Source: Mansonella perstans
Taxonomy: Eukaryota; Nematoda; Chromadorea; Rhabditida; Onchocercidae
Direction of reading: 5' to 3'
Assembly (NCBI GenBank): GCA_037074765.1
Contig: JBAMDO010000538.1
Coordinates: 1 to 12,596, forward strand
Length of the DNA stretch: 12,596 nt
Each line of letters begins with the position of its first letter. Positions within the stretch are counted from its first letter, which is position 1. Positions 1 through 8,417 of the stretch are shown piece after piece. The notes beneath the pieces are model-generated. The model saw only the letters and a program-made list of their open reading frames with translations. It searched no databases and had not been told where the DNA came from. The translations under genes were made by a program, and so were the position numbers.

Positions 1-60
1 CTTTAAAAGAACGCAGCGCACAATCTCTCCCATGTACATCCCAGATATCATCTTCTCAAG
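1..60 (-). CDS. HK: Hexokinase copy B exon 7, partial at the window edge
   Basis: It encodes [14 protein letters not shown] and the following leucines, then runs off the left edge. One T is missing directly after the acceptor compared with 11381 (CTTGAG against CTTTGAG), which would shift the frame if real. Otherwise identical to copy A. Confidence 0.82.
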
Positions 61-163
61 CTTCAAATATGTTCTATGAATTTTAATGATACATTTCAAT
101 GAATTAGAGAAAAATAAGTTTCTAATCTCATAAAATTGAATATGTAGAGAAAAATAAACTCAC

Positions 164-276
164 AGATGTTTACCAGGATTGATGGATCTCTGATCGACAT
201 CCCTATCAAATTCTGTGAGAAGAAAATCTATGCAGCCATTATCTCCAAAGGCACCCCACTCCATATTTATGATCAT
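164..276 (-). CDS. HK: Hexokinase copy B exon 6 (EWGAFGDNG)
   Basis: Base-for-base identical to 11485-11597, including the CATCTTAG acceptor and GTGAGT donor. It encodes [14 protein letters not shown] to INPGKH with an open frame. Confidence 0.88.
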
Positions 277-385
277 CTAAGATGCATTTTGATATGGTAA
301 TCAAAAAGAACCCTCTGAAGGTGCAAACTTCGGAATTGTTCCTTTTGAAATGCAAAGAATTAATGAAATTAAATTTGCAACAAAC

Positions 386-576
386 TTCTTTTGGATATTT
401 GTCCTTTTCAAATCCATATTTTTTTAAATTTTGGACAGTTGGAAAGCTTTTCCATGTAGCAAGCATTTGTGCCAGTTCGAGAATAACGCCAATTGACAAG
501 TGTTGTCTTTAAAGGCACATGCCATCAGTGTGCCAACTGTATCATTAAGTAGCGCCACTACATCGATACTGATATC
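386..576 (-). CDS. HK: Hexokinase copy B exon 5 (catalytic NDTVGT block)
   Basis: Second copy of the exon at 11709-11898, with the same splice sites. It encodes [19 protein letters not shown] intact. After that, two 1-base losses (at CAAATT and CTCGGA) and one gained A in the A run near 421-427 shift the frame through the [10 protein letters not shown] loop. No substitution separates it from copy A. The shifts are typical homopolymer errors. Confidence 0.85.
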
Positions 577-610
577 CTGAATTTTTAAAAATTTGTTAAC
601 AATATACTAA

Positions 611-905
611 GTTCTTGAAACAAATTCATGTCGTAAGAACTTGGATTAATTATTTTTAGTTTATCTGTCAAATAATCTAATGCATAGGCATTGATATTTA
701 TGACTTTTGATTCAGCAGTTCTTATCCCTAATTTTACTTTGTTACTTTGGTAGACCTTGGGTAATTGGTTACCAAAGGAAAAAAGTTTTAATTCTTCCTT
801 TGCTGTTTCAGTTAGACTTAAACGACTGGCTAACTTTTTTGAGATGAACGATGATTGAGAACCTGGATCAAATAATACTAAGGCGTCTTCATGATTCTCC
901 GGTTT
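611..905 (-). pseudogene. Protease-domain fragment of a second BEL/Pao family
   Basis: On the minus strand this reads openly for about 95 codons: ENHEDALVLFDPGSQSSFIS, then KKLASRL, FSFGNQLPK and YALDYLTDKLKIINP. DPGSQ..FISKKL is the active-site region of the BEL/Pao aspartic protease (DUF1758/peptidase A17). It aligns to the protease of the main element (DVGSQ, FISKKL, LTNEL) but is clearly divergent, so it comes from another family. Both ends are abrupt: it joins hexokinase intron at 610/611 and a truncated LTR at about 905. No gag, RT or LTR of its own is present. Family placement is my reading of the motif; a profile search would confirm it. Confidence 0.75.
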
Positions 906-976
906 AAATGCGAACGTGGCTTAACCTTAACAATGCGAACGTGGCTTAACCTTAACAATTGCGAACATGGCTTAAC
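906..976. repeat. Minisatellite remnant in the 3' LTR
   Basis: Three units of the same 25-base repeat as in the 5' LTR, the last one altered (gcgaacatggctt). The LTR truncation point falls at the first unit. Confidence 0.8.
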
Positions 977-1225
977 GAGGAAGAATTGGATAAGGATATA
1001 ATAGAAGAAGTGAAGAGTGAAATGAATTTAGAAGATTGTCCATCCTATATATATATATAATTTCAGATAACGGAGGGAAAATAATTGAGGGAATCATTTA
1101 TGGCGCACAATAGAGGATTACAATAAAATTTACTTGAATTCAAAAGATACAATTTTAGATCACAATCTTAGGATTGAATGCTTATAATGTCATTAGTGGA
1201 AGTTTCGCGTTATAAAATCGCGACA
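906..1225 (-). repeat. Truncated 3' LTR of the BEL/Pao element
   Basis: It matches 6839-7144 of the 5' LTR from the TGTCGCGA start to the tandem repeat, then stops. The remaining part, including the candidate poly(A) signal, is missing. Compared with the 5' LTR it shows at least eight substitutions and an additional stretch of about 16 bases near 988-1003. Confidence 0.88.
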
Positions 1226-3216
1226 CTCCCAAGGGGAGAGAGAGCAAAAAGTATTACATTCATTCGTTTGATACGACCTTTGCTTGTATGGCACTTCTGA
1301 TTCGTCGCGCATAGGTTCCTGGTCTTCGCTTTCTTGTAATTTTTCTTCCATATCGTTGGATGCTTCTATTTCCATGGGGCATAGCATGTTAATCGAACGA
1401 TTAAGTTGTTTCCCATTAGGTAATTGGATTGTGGCGCTCCTGATACTTCCATTACATCCTCTGTTGATTCTAATTATTTTTGCTAATTTCCATATACCGC
1501 GAGGTACTTCAGGTTCCATTAATAAAACAATTTCATTCCCACGTGGTCTTCGTTTTTCGGTCTGTCGAGGAGAAACTAATTCTTTTTGTGTACGTTCTCT
1601 TAGACTCATAAGGTATTCGTCTTTCCACAGTTTCCAAAAAATATCTAATGTCTTAAGAGTATTGGTCCAATATTTGATAAGTTTATCCTTTGTTTTTAAT
1701 AAATAAGGAGTGTATTCTTCTTGTCCATTGTCATACTCGAGTGGTATTTCAAGTGTCGACTTAGGGGAAATAAAGTCTATCGGGCATATGACTCTATAGT
1801 CGTCGAAGCCAACGTACGTCAATGGCCGGGTATTAAGTATACCTTCTATTTCTATCATTAACGTTATTAATTCCCCTTCTTTTAGAAATCTTCTTCCCAC
1901 AGCTCGTCTTAAAGCTTGTTTTGTAAGTCCAATGATTCGTTCGTATACTCCACCTCCCCACGGTGCCTTTGGTATAGTATTTCTCCAACACATACCATGT
2001 TCTGCCAGGAAGTTGGAGCTTATTTCCATTATTGTTTTAAAGACGAGTTGAAATTGACTCGCGTTGTCACTTAAGACTAACTTTGGATATCCTCGTCGTG
2101 CTACGAATCTTCTTAGGACATGTAGGAAGATTTCGGCGGATAAATTCTCGGCTAATTCCAGATGCACAGCTCTCGTTGTAAAACATGTGAAGAGAGCAAT
2201 CCATCTCTTTACTCTATCGGTTGTCGTTTTGACTAGGATTGGTCCCAAGTAATCTAGACCTACCTGTTCGAATGGTCTAGATCTTTTTACTCGACTTTCG
2301 GGCAAATTTGGCATTGCCGGTAGTTTGAATGGTTTAGCCTTCCACCGTTTACATGTCGTACACGTAGAGAGTAGACGTTTTATTGCGGCTCTTCCCTTTG
2401 GTATCCAGAATTTACTTCTTAGTTCAGACAGCGTGTGTGCTATTCCAGCATGATGCAGCGCCTCATGTTGTTGCATGATGATGAGTTTAGTCACGTGGTA
2501 ATCCCTTGGTAAGTAGATAGGATATTTACTGTCCTCATCTAACTCCGAATGCTCTAGACGGCTACCTGATCTCCATAAGTCATCAGGTTTGCGTTGAAGT
2601 AGATTCCATTTCTTCTTCTCCTTATCTGTTAGATGCGCTGATTGCGCTTGTCGGATCAATAAACTAGTTGCTATTTGATAATCGGTTTGGGTCATACTGA
2701 TTCCTTTGATAGATAAGAATTTGAGCCAAGGTAGTCCTCTTCGATGAATTTGTTTAATGAATCTAAGCGCCCATACTACCGCTCTTACTAATTTTGTCCA
2801 TTTACTAAAGCGGTGTACATCAATGAATTGAATTATCGCCTGCTCCTCAGCTGGGTTTGGAACCTTTGATATTTTTGCTATAATCGCTTGTTCGAATTCA
2901 TCATTAACTTCATAAACGAACTTACAATTAGGCCATTCTGATTCGGGTCCATTTAACCATTGCGGACCATTCCACCATAGCTTGTTATTGCGAAGTTTGA
3001 TTGGTGAGATCCCTCTTGTAGCTATGTCAGCTGGGTTTTCATTGCTAGGTAAATATCTTAAATTGAATTTGGATTTTCTAATTTCTTCCACTCGGTTTTG
3101 CACGAATCGTGGAAGCAATTTCGTATAGTTTGTTATCCAGAAAAGAGCGCATTTTGAGTCTGACCACAAAGTAACTGGACAGTCTTCCTTTTGTAGCTCC
3201 TTTAATACGAACTGAC
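1193..3216 (-). CDS. pol: BEL/Pao RNase H end, integrase and C-terminal domain
   Basis: It continues the polyprotein in a shifted frame, open from about 3216. Residues are counted from the in-frame TTG at 3169. [11 protein letters not shown] (about 2-12) is the RNase H end. The integrase zinc finger uses His235 and His239/240 with C270-x2-C273. The DDE core is complete: Asp306 in GLDYLGP, Asp368 in LSDNASQF and Glu410 in [12 protein letters not shown]-terminal DUF5641-like domain follows (about 495-600, with [10 protein letters not shown]). The integrase would insert element DNA into host chromosomes. The stop lies at 1193, 33 bases inside the 3' LTR, after [14 protein letters not shown], so the purine tract and LTR start are coding. 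The integrase itself shows no break. Confidence 0.9.
1226..1235 (-). other. Short purine tract at the 3' LTR boundary
   Basis: The minus strand reads CCCCTTGGGAG immediately before the TGTCGCGA LTR start. The GGGAG is the usual position of the plus-strand primer. It is short, and the pol reading frame runs through it into the LTR. Confidence 0.45.
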
Positions 3217-5150
3217 CTTACTCCAATCAATATAGATAATAACTCGAGTTTAGGTATCGATATACCTTTGATGGGAGCAAGTCGGGATTTCGCAAAGATT
3301 AAGAAGGATCTTACATCGTTTCCAGGTGAAACTTTCCGTATATAAACAGCTGCGGAATAAGCAACTTTGGACGCATCCGTGAATATATGAAATTCTGTCG
3401 GCCTTGAAATTTCCATTACAAATCGTGGTAGTCCTATCACATTTGTTGGCCATTCCGTAATAAGTATGTCCCATTTTTGCTTATGTGTTTCGTTCAAGGA
3501 TTGATCCCATGGAATTTTTTCCCGCCATAAATATTGAATAAATAGTTTAAATTTGATCATTACTGGGACTAAAAAGCCCAGAGGATCATATTGAGAGGCA
3601 ATAAATTTTAAAATGGTTCTCTTTGTTAACTCCTTTCCTCGCCATGGTTTTAATGTAACCTCTATATGATCCTTTTCGTGATTCCAATTAAGTCCAAAAA
3701 AGTTTTCTTTATTTGCTTGGCTTAAGTCGGAATAAGGTATTCGTTTGTTAAAATCCTTTTCATTCGAGAGAAATTCCCTCACATTCATTGAGGCTTCTTT
3801 AAAAATTATCTTCAATTTTTCATACTTGTCCAATGCCTCGTCGGTGTTCTCTGCCGATACAGTGATATTATCCACGTATAAATTCTTGCGGATTTCTTCA
3901 GCTAATTCGTTACCATAATTTTCTAGATGGTAGTTAAGAGTCGCTGCTAACAAAAAGGGGGATGATACCACTCCAAAGGGAACTCTCTTGAAGCGGTAAC
4001 TTTTTATATTCTTGTCGCAAACTTCTTCCTTTAACTCTTTTAACCAAAGAAATCGGGTACAATTTCTTTCTTCTTCTTGTAGTCCTATTTGTAAAAATGC
4101 TTTTTCGATATCCGCCGTTATCACGATCTTCATCGTTCGAAACCGGAGTAATATACCAACCAAGTCTGGAAGCAGCACCTGGCCTCGATACAAGATGTCG
4201 TTGAGGCTTTTAAATCCTTTGTGTCGTGCTGACGCGTCATAGACGATTCTTAATTTGGTTGTGTTTTTCCCAGGGGTTAGAACCTCGTGATGCGGTAGAT
4301 AATGTATGATACCAACCTCATCGTTCGGAGGTACTTCTTCGATTATGCCACTTTGTATTTGGTCCTTGATTGTTTCGTCGTATAACTGAAGAAGCGATTG
4401 GTTTTGGAGCCGATTGACTAGATGCTTTAAGCGTCCTAGGCATAAACCATAATTGTTGCTTAGTCTTTGCGTGGAGCTTTTCCACGACCAACATACATGA
4501 TATCTTCCTTCCAGCATAATAACAGTTTGCTCAAATTGTTTTATGGCTTGATGATCGTCATCTTGGCTGGGAGACTCTTGAATGCCGATCATTTCTAGTT
4601 TCCAAAATTTTTCTAAGTCTGAGTTGAGGGTTGTATTAACTGAACATATAATCCCTCTGGCTTCTCTGTTATCTTTACAAAGTTTGGTGATATCGCCACT
4701 GCCTACAATCATAGGACCAACCTTGGATTGGACTAATATGTGTCCTGATTTTAATTCCTTGAGGTTTTGTAGAGTTATAAATTTAAAGAAGTAGTCCGCT
4801 CCAATTAATATGTCGGGCTTTTCCCAATGGTTACTTAATTCATCGCATTGAAATTCATTTGGTAAATCTACTACCTGGAGTTCGTTTGTCAAATGTTCGA
4901 CTACATTAGCGTAGAATGATATAGTCTCGTTATCTTCAGTTTGCACTTTCAGTTCCGCACAGGAAGTGGGACACTGCATCGGTTGCTTCGTACCAAATGC
5001 AGCTATCGTAATGGTTTGTTTCTCCGACTCGATTAATTTCAATTGATGAGATAATTTTTTGGATATAAAGGTCATTTGTGAGCCTACATCAAATAATGCT
5101 AGGGCTCTCTGTTGTCGTCGGGGTTGCGATGGATTGAAAACTTTATCCTT
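3078..5150 (-). CDS. pol: BEL/Pao protease and reverse transcriptase region
   Basis: Protease and reverse transcriptase of the polyprotein. The frame is open from a stop at 5153-5151, overlapping the end of gag. The protease active site DVGSQ lies just before the Met at 5075, followed by FISKKL and a DUF1758 region to about residue 140 (counted from that Met). Reverse transcriptase motifs follow: RIVYDASA (about 276-283), [13 protein letters not shown] (about 318-330, with the first catalytic Asp), [10 protein letters not shown] (about 365-374) and YVDN (400-403), the metal-binding box with Asn as its fourth residue. [16 protein letters not shown] (about 563-578) is the start of RNase H. After about residue 622 the frame is wrong, and the RNase H continues in the next frame. 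All catalytic residues I can check are present. Confidence 0.88.
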   Translation of the reverse strand, partial: KDKVFNPSQPRRQQRALALFDVGSQMTFISKKLSHQLKLIESEKQTITIAAFGTKQPMQCPTSCAELKVQTEDNETISFYANVVEHLTNELQVVDLPNEFQCDELSNHWEKPDILIGADYFFKFITLQNLKELKSGHILVQSKVGPMIVGSGDITKLCKDNREARGIICSVNTTLNSDLEKFWKLEMIGIQESPSQDDDHQAIKQFEQTVIMLEGRYHVCWSWKSSTQRLSNNYGLCLGRLKHLVNRLQNQSLLQLYDETIKDQIQSGIIEEVPPNDEVGIIHYLPHHEVLTPGKNTTKLRIVYDASARHKGFKSLNDILYRGQVLLPDLVGILLRFRTMKIVITADIEKAFLQIGLQEEERNCTRFLWLKELKEEVCDKNIKSYRFKRVPFGVVSSPFLLAATLNYHLENYGNELAEEIRKNLYVDNITVSAENTDEALDKYEKLKIIFKEASMNVREFLSNEKDFNKRIPYSDLSQANKENFFGLNWNHEKDHIEVTLKPWRGKELTKRTILKFIASQYDPLGFLVPVMIKFKLFIQYLWREKIPWDQSLNETHKQKWDILITEWPTNVIGLPRFVMEISRPTEFHIFTDASKVAYSAAVYIRKVSPGNDVRSFLIFAKSRLAPIKGISIPKLELLSILIGVRSVRIKGATKGRLSSYFVVRLKMRSFLDNKLYEIASTIRAKPSGRN

Positions 5151-6592
5151 TTACATAAAAGGAGAGTTCCCCTTGTGGTCCTCTTCTCGCTTCGAGTCGC
5201 CGCTACTGAATTGTAGAGTGATGTCGAACATTCCTTCCCTGGTGTCGAATACTCCTTCACTGGTGTCGTTGATATTCTTCTTTTCCCACACACGGCACTG
5301 TTATGTGACTCTTTACAGAAGAAGCATTGCTTTTTCACCTTGCATTTTTCTCCCTTGTGACCATTTTTGAAACAATTCGTACATTTCTGCAGCTTCTTGA
5401 GGCGATTTATTCGTAAATTTGCAGTAGGATAGACGTCACAATCGCTATCCCAGTGATCCCCAGAACAAAATATGCAAGGTCTTTTCTTGGCTATCGTTGC
5501 TTGTGGCGAATTCTTCTTAGTTCGTACTGCTGTTAATGCTGATGTTCCTCTTGAGTCGTCATGTCGCTTCTGTTCCGTTTTGACAATTGTTGGTTTAATT
5601 TCCGATCGGGTCAATGAATTCTGGCTGTTTTTCACTTGTTGATCCACCTTAGCCAGTTGTAATAAAAAACTTCGTAACTTTGAAATCGACCAAGGCAAAT
5701 CTACCAATTTCTGGGTATAAACCTTCTTCAAGATCCAAGATGGTAACTTACTTTCTATTATGTTTTCAATGCTTGAATGTTCCAGATTCTCTCCTGAAGC
5801 TTCCAATTGGCGTAGCACCCGCTCGATGTTCTCGACAGTTGTTATCCAATCCTTCTCATTTCTTCTGATGGATTGGAATTCGTTGTATAATAGTGTTAAT
5901 ATTGTCGAGGGGTCGCCGTATCTTTCTTGGAGTAGACGCTTGATCACTTCATAATTTTGCGGTGCTATTTCGTATCCTGACACGGCTTTTAGTGCGTTGT
6001 CCTTTAGACACGAATATAAGTAATTTAATTTTTGAATTTGCGGAAGTGGTTGCGAATCTATTGCTGCGTTGAAACTACTCCAAAACTGTCGCCATTGCCT
6101 TGGATCTCCGTTGAAAGTAGGTAATAATAATTGGGGAAGATTGATCGAAAAGTTTGAAGGAGGCATTGTTCTTCCCTGTTCTTTATTTTTCGTTATTGAT
6201 AGCATTTCTAAATTTTCTTCGATTTCCTCCTTATCCTTCGTTAGTGCTATCAGCGATTCCTTTCCCTCATGGATCAATTGAAATAAACCATCTTCGCCTC
6301 CCGTGATCGTTTCATAAGCTCTCTCCTCATCTTCCCTTCTTTTCGTTGCAGTAATTGTTTGAAGGTAGTTGAACCACTTGTCGTTCGCCTTTTCAAGTGA
6401 TTCAACGCATAATTTTATCCTCTCGATTTTGTCCGCGAGAATCCTTTTGTTCGCAATGTAGGCCCTTCCCCGTTGCTCTATTGGCTCATTGGAGTCCGGG
6501 GTTTCGAGTTTTAAGTTATTTATTTCTTGTAAAAGAGAAACTAACCTTCTCTTTGCTGGTTGTAAGCTGGCGATAATGTTGGTTGACATCAT
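5099..6592 (-). CDS. gag: BEL/Pao gag region with three zinc knuckles
   Basis: It encodes the structural Gag part of the polyprotein, which packages element RNA in cytoplasmic particles. Residues below are counted from an in-frame GTG at 6601; the first ATG is at 6592. A charged, helical N-terminus (about 10-145) is followed by a DUF1759-like domain (about 155-300, with LPQLLLPTFNGDPRQW near its start). Then come three zinc knuckles: C376-x2-C-x3-H-x4-C388, C407-x2-C-x4-H-x4-C420 and C426-x2-C-x3-H-x4-C438. The x3 spacing in the first and third is non-classical. The frame stops at 5099, just where the protease should begin in another frame; BEL/Pao elements normally have one continuous gag-pol. 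Upstream is the primer-binding site, 9 bases before the ATG. Confidence 0.88.
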   Translation of the reverse strand: MMSTNIIASLQPAKRRLVSLLQEINNLKLETPDSNEPIEQRGRAYIANKRILADKIERIKLCVESLEKANDKWFNYLQTITATKRREDEERAYETITGGEDGLFQLIHEGKESLIALTKDKEEIEENLEMLSITKNKEQGRTMPPSNFSINLPQLLLPTFNGDPRQWRQFWSSFNAAIDSQPLPQIQKLNYLYSCLKDNALKAVSGYEIAPQNYEVIKRLLQERYGDPSTILTLLYNEFQSIRRNEKDWITTVENIERVLRQLEASGENLEHSSIENIIESKLPSWILKKVYTQKLVDLPWSISKLRSFLLQLAKVDQQVKNSQNSLTRSEIKPTIVKTEQKRHDDSRGTSALTAVRTKKNSPQATIAKKRPCIFCSGDHWDSDCDVYPTANLRINRLKKLQKCTNCFKNGHKGEKCKVKKQCFFCKESHNSAVCGKRRISTTPVKEYSTPGKECSTSLYNSVAATRSEKRTTRGTLLLCKRIKFSIHRNPDDNREP

Positions 6593-6600
6593 ATACTTCA

Positions 6601-6613
6601 CCTCGCTGCACCA
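6601..6613 (-). other. Primer-binding site of the BEL/Pao element
   Basis: Minus strand TGGTGCAGCGAGG lies just downstream of the 5' LTR and starts with TGG, the complement of a tRNA CCA end. The matching tRNA was not identified; a search of the host tRNA 3' ends for ...CGCTGCACCA would settle it. Confidence 0.6.
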
Positions 6614-6748
6614 AATTTCTGTCGTGATTTCTTCTTATGAGAGGTCGATATCGGCCAACAATATACCAGCGTGTTCTTTTTAGGGGTGTTGTTTTGTGTA
6701 GGGTTTGTAGCGCGATAGAACTCAATCTCAAACTTGGGTAATTAAACC

Positions 6749-6754
6749 TTTATT
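6749..6754 (-). promoter_or_regulatory. Candidate LTR poly(A) signal
   Basis: AATAAA on the element's sense strand within the 5' LTR, downstream of the TATA-like stretch. The equivalent position is deleted from the 3' LTR, so transcripts could not use it there. Confidence 0.4.
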
Positions 6755-6777
6755 AACAGTATTAACAATATTAACAA

Positions 6778-6919
6778 ACTCGAACGTGATTAAAACATTA
6801 ATAAACGCGAACGTGAACAAAACAAATGCGAACGTGGCTTAATATTAACAATTGCGAACGTGGCTTAACCTTAACAATGCGAACGTGGCTTAACCTTAAC
6901 AATGCGAACATGACTTAAC
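6778..6919. repeat. Minisatellite inside the 5' LTR
   Basis: About five imperfect units around a core gcgaacgtggcttaa, spacing about 25 bases in the three best units. Two more distant cores (cgaacgtgat, gcgaacgtgaac) lie at the left. The last unit is altered (gcgaacatgactt). Confidence 0.8.
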
Positions 6920-7232
6920 GAGGAAGAATAGAAGAAGTGAAGAGTGAAATGAATTTAAAAGATTGACCATCATATATATATATTTTCAGATAACGGAGGG
7001 AAAATAATTGAGGGATCATTTATGGCGCACAATTGAGGATTACAAAAATTTATTTGAATTCAAAAGATACAATTTAGATCACAATCTTAGGATTAAATGC
7101 TTATAATGTCATTAATGGAAGTTTCGCGTTATAAATTCGCGACACCTATATTTGAACTCACAGGGAACAAGAACGAAGAGAAGAAATAAAATTCCTCTGC
7201 TTCTAATATATAATTATGATTTCTTTGAAATT

Positions 7233-7471
7233 ATGGCTACAGTCCAGCAAATTAACTCAGTCTCAGAAAAATGCAATCCATTATTCAATGGTAGCAAAGA
7301 GAAAGACTATATCCCAATTCAAAAGATTTTATCCATCTTCTCCGAAAAAAGCTAATTGAGGACGGAACATTTGTGAAGTTCACAACTAAAAAGATTATTC
7401 ATCATCCATGTGTCATTATGAAGCAATCTCAATCTATCACTTCGAAAATGAAAAAAAAAGGCTTTCAATGA
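7233..7471 (+). CDS. Unassigned short protein, 79 residues, one frame break
   Basis: I do not recognise this protein. It starts MATVQQINSVSEKC, continues KEKDYIPIQKIL, then after a one-base offset at an A run (7345-7350) IEDGTFVKFTTKKIIHHPCV, and ends KMKKKGFQ with TGA at 7469. The offset is the same kind of 1-base homopolymer loss seen in the hexokinase exons, and repairing it gives exactly 80 codons with the stop. Composition is protein-like (balanced, Lys/Ile rich, no low complexity). AATAAA follows 96 bases after the stop. It lies on the strand opposite hexokinase copy B, in its intron 3, starting 89 bases from the LTR. It could be a host exon cut by the insertion, or chance. Confidence 0.35.
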
Positions 7472-7885
7472 GAACAACGATAGAAGGAGCATAAATTTGG
7501 AACGAATGACATATTCATCAAAATTGATATTTAAATTCTGGATGAAAATAGTTAATTATTTTTGTGAATAAAATGTTGGATAATTTAGAAAACAAAAATT
7601 TGTGCAATATGTGATTTTTCTAAATCAATAAGTCCGAAGTTGCTTTGTCCATTAGCTAATCAACCAATTAATGTTGATCTAGTTGTCAGTCACTGATGAG
7701 TCGAAGAATCGGATAATGAACTAAAATGCATCTTTATATATGCTAGAATTGGCAACTAGTAACCGCAATAAGCAAGTAAGTTCTGTAATTTTGCTGTTTC
7801 TGTTTAATTTGAATAAATTATTTTTATTTTGATTGCTTCAAGTTGCAATTATTCCCACATTCTTAAAAGAAAATGTAAGATGTAC
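7472..7885. other. Hexokinase copy B intron 3, right part
   Basis: Non-coding AT-rich sequence between the short plus-strand frame and the exon 3 donor at 7885. Apart from the AATAAA at 7567 I see nothing in it. It shows no visible match to the intron 3 end of copy A at 12333-12596. Confidence 0.5.
7567..7572 (+). promoter_or_regulatory. Candidate poly(A) signal after the short plus-strand frame
   Basis: AATAAA followed by a T-rich stretch, 96 bases after the stop at 7471. In AT-rich DNA this can arise by chance. Confidence 0.3.
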
Positions 7886-8076
7886 CACTGTGCCAACACC
7901 TTTCATAATTTCTTCGGGTATACGATATACTTTCCCAGTCATCTCGGCTACATCATTCTTCAGTTTAATCAGCAATACTCTAAAATTAGTACCGCCAAGA
8001 TCGAGTGCAAGGAAATCGCCTCGTTCCGTGCCGTTCGGAACTGCCCGAACGAACGATGGTAACATTTTCAGGCAAC
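7886..8076 (-). CDS. HK: Hexokinase copy B exon 3 ([10 protein letters not shown])
   Basis: The acceptor is TAATACAG and the donor is GTG|GTACAT. It encodes [20 protein letters not shown], then [18 protein letters not shown] and [25 protein letters not shown] is the family's first phosphate-binding loop. Length 191 (2 + 63 codons), frame clean. The phase 0 end matches exon 4 of copy A and exon 5 of copy B. Confidence 0.92.
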
Positions 8077-8278
8077 CTGTATTAGATGAATTCATTCGAC
8101 AAATATTCTTTTTGCATTCTCAACTTTCATTTTGAAAAGCACAAAAGATTTTTAAAGATGTATCTTTGTATCATAAATTATCAGCCATGCAAAAAATTAT
8201 AATCTTTATGAAACTGCATTTCTGCGTTTCAAATTATCGACATCACAATTAACACTTATTAATACGTCGGCATCTTAC

Positions 8279-8417
8279 TAGGTTCATTCCGCAGACCATG
8301 GTTCATTTCATCGTCCATGATTTTGAGACTTTTTAAGAATGTCATCGGACAATATAAACTTCTCGCATTCTTTCTTGATCTGGAATCCAAACATATCGAC
8401 CAACAAGTTTTCATTAT
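8279..8417 (-). CDS. HK: Hexokinase copy B exon 2 (N-terminal helix)
   Basis: It encodes FGFQIKKECEKFILSDDIL, then KIMDDEMNHGLRNEP, matching the N-terminal helical segment of hexokinases that precedes the KMLPSFV block. The donor is CCTA|GTAAGA. The two halves are offset by one base at an A run (8334-8338). With one A fewer the length fits the flanking phases. The acceptor (CAAAAAG at 8418-8424) is weak; CAG at 8437 is an alternative. Confidence 0.7.

Larger units (their letters stand above)
1..610. repeat. Direct repeat, left copy (hexokinase exons 5-7 with introns)
   Basis: It aligns over its whole length to 11321-11931, introns included. I count no substitution and eleven 1-base differences, each in a homopolymer run. 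The match starts at base 1, so the repeat probably extends beyond the window. It ends at AATATACTAA, after which the left copy enters BEL/Pao sequence and the right copy continues as hexokinase intron. Confidence 0.93.
906..7144 (-). mobile_element. BEL/Pao LTR retrotransposon, 3' LTR truncated
   Basis: The element reads on the minus strand: full 5' LTR (7144-6620), primer-binding site, gag with three zinc knuckles, protease, reverse transcriptase, RNase H, integrase, a short purine stretch and a partial 3' LTR (1225-906). The domain order protease-RT-RNase H-integrase, the DUF1758/DUF1759-type regions and LTRs starting TGTCGCGA identify BEL/Pao. It is broken by two frame changes (near 5140 and 3210) and by loss of about 200 bases or more of the 3' LTR. 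No target-site duplication can be matched, because the left end is not a natural LTR end. It lies in the same orientation as hexokinase copy B, between exons 3 and 5. Confidence 0.92.
6620..7144 (-). repeat. 5' LTR of the BEL/Pao element
   Basis: It begins TGTCGCGA on the minus strand and ends ...GACA, six bases before the primer-binding site, about 525 bases in all. It holds a TATATATA stretch (6970-6982), a tandem repeat (6778-6919) and an AATAAA (6754-6749). The start is fixed by comparison with the left LTR; the 3' end is placed by the CA and the primer-binding site and may be off by a few bases. Confidence 0.8.

Noticed and set aside
239..499. Minus-strand 86-codon frame running through the exon 5 / intron 5 boundary
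   Set aside because: It mixes shifted exon 5 codons with intron sequence; the splice sites and the identical right copy show it is not a separate protein.
1047..1062. TATATATA run as a host promoter
   Set aside because: It lies in both LTRs at the same place, so it belongs to the element and is at most an LTR TATA box.
1284..2252. Open plus-strand frames opposite the integrase region
   Set aside because: They are shadows of the strongly supported minus-strand integrase frame and show no known motif.
7691..7720. ctgatgag followed by cgaag, resembling a hammerhead ribozyme core or a box C snoRNA motif
   Set aside because: No stem II can be formed between the two motifs, no flanking stems I or III are evident, and no matching D box lies at a suitable distance.
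7829..8135. Plus-strand frames of 77 and 100 codons
   Set aside because: Antisense shadows of hexokinase exon 3.
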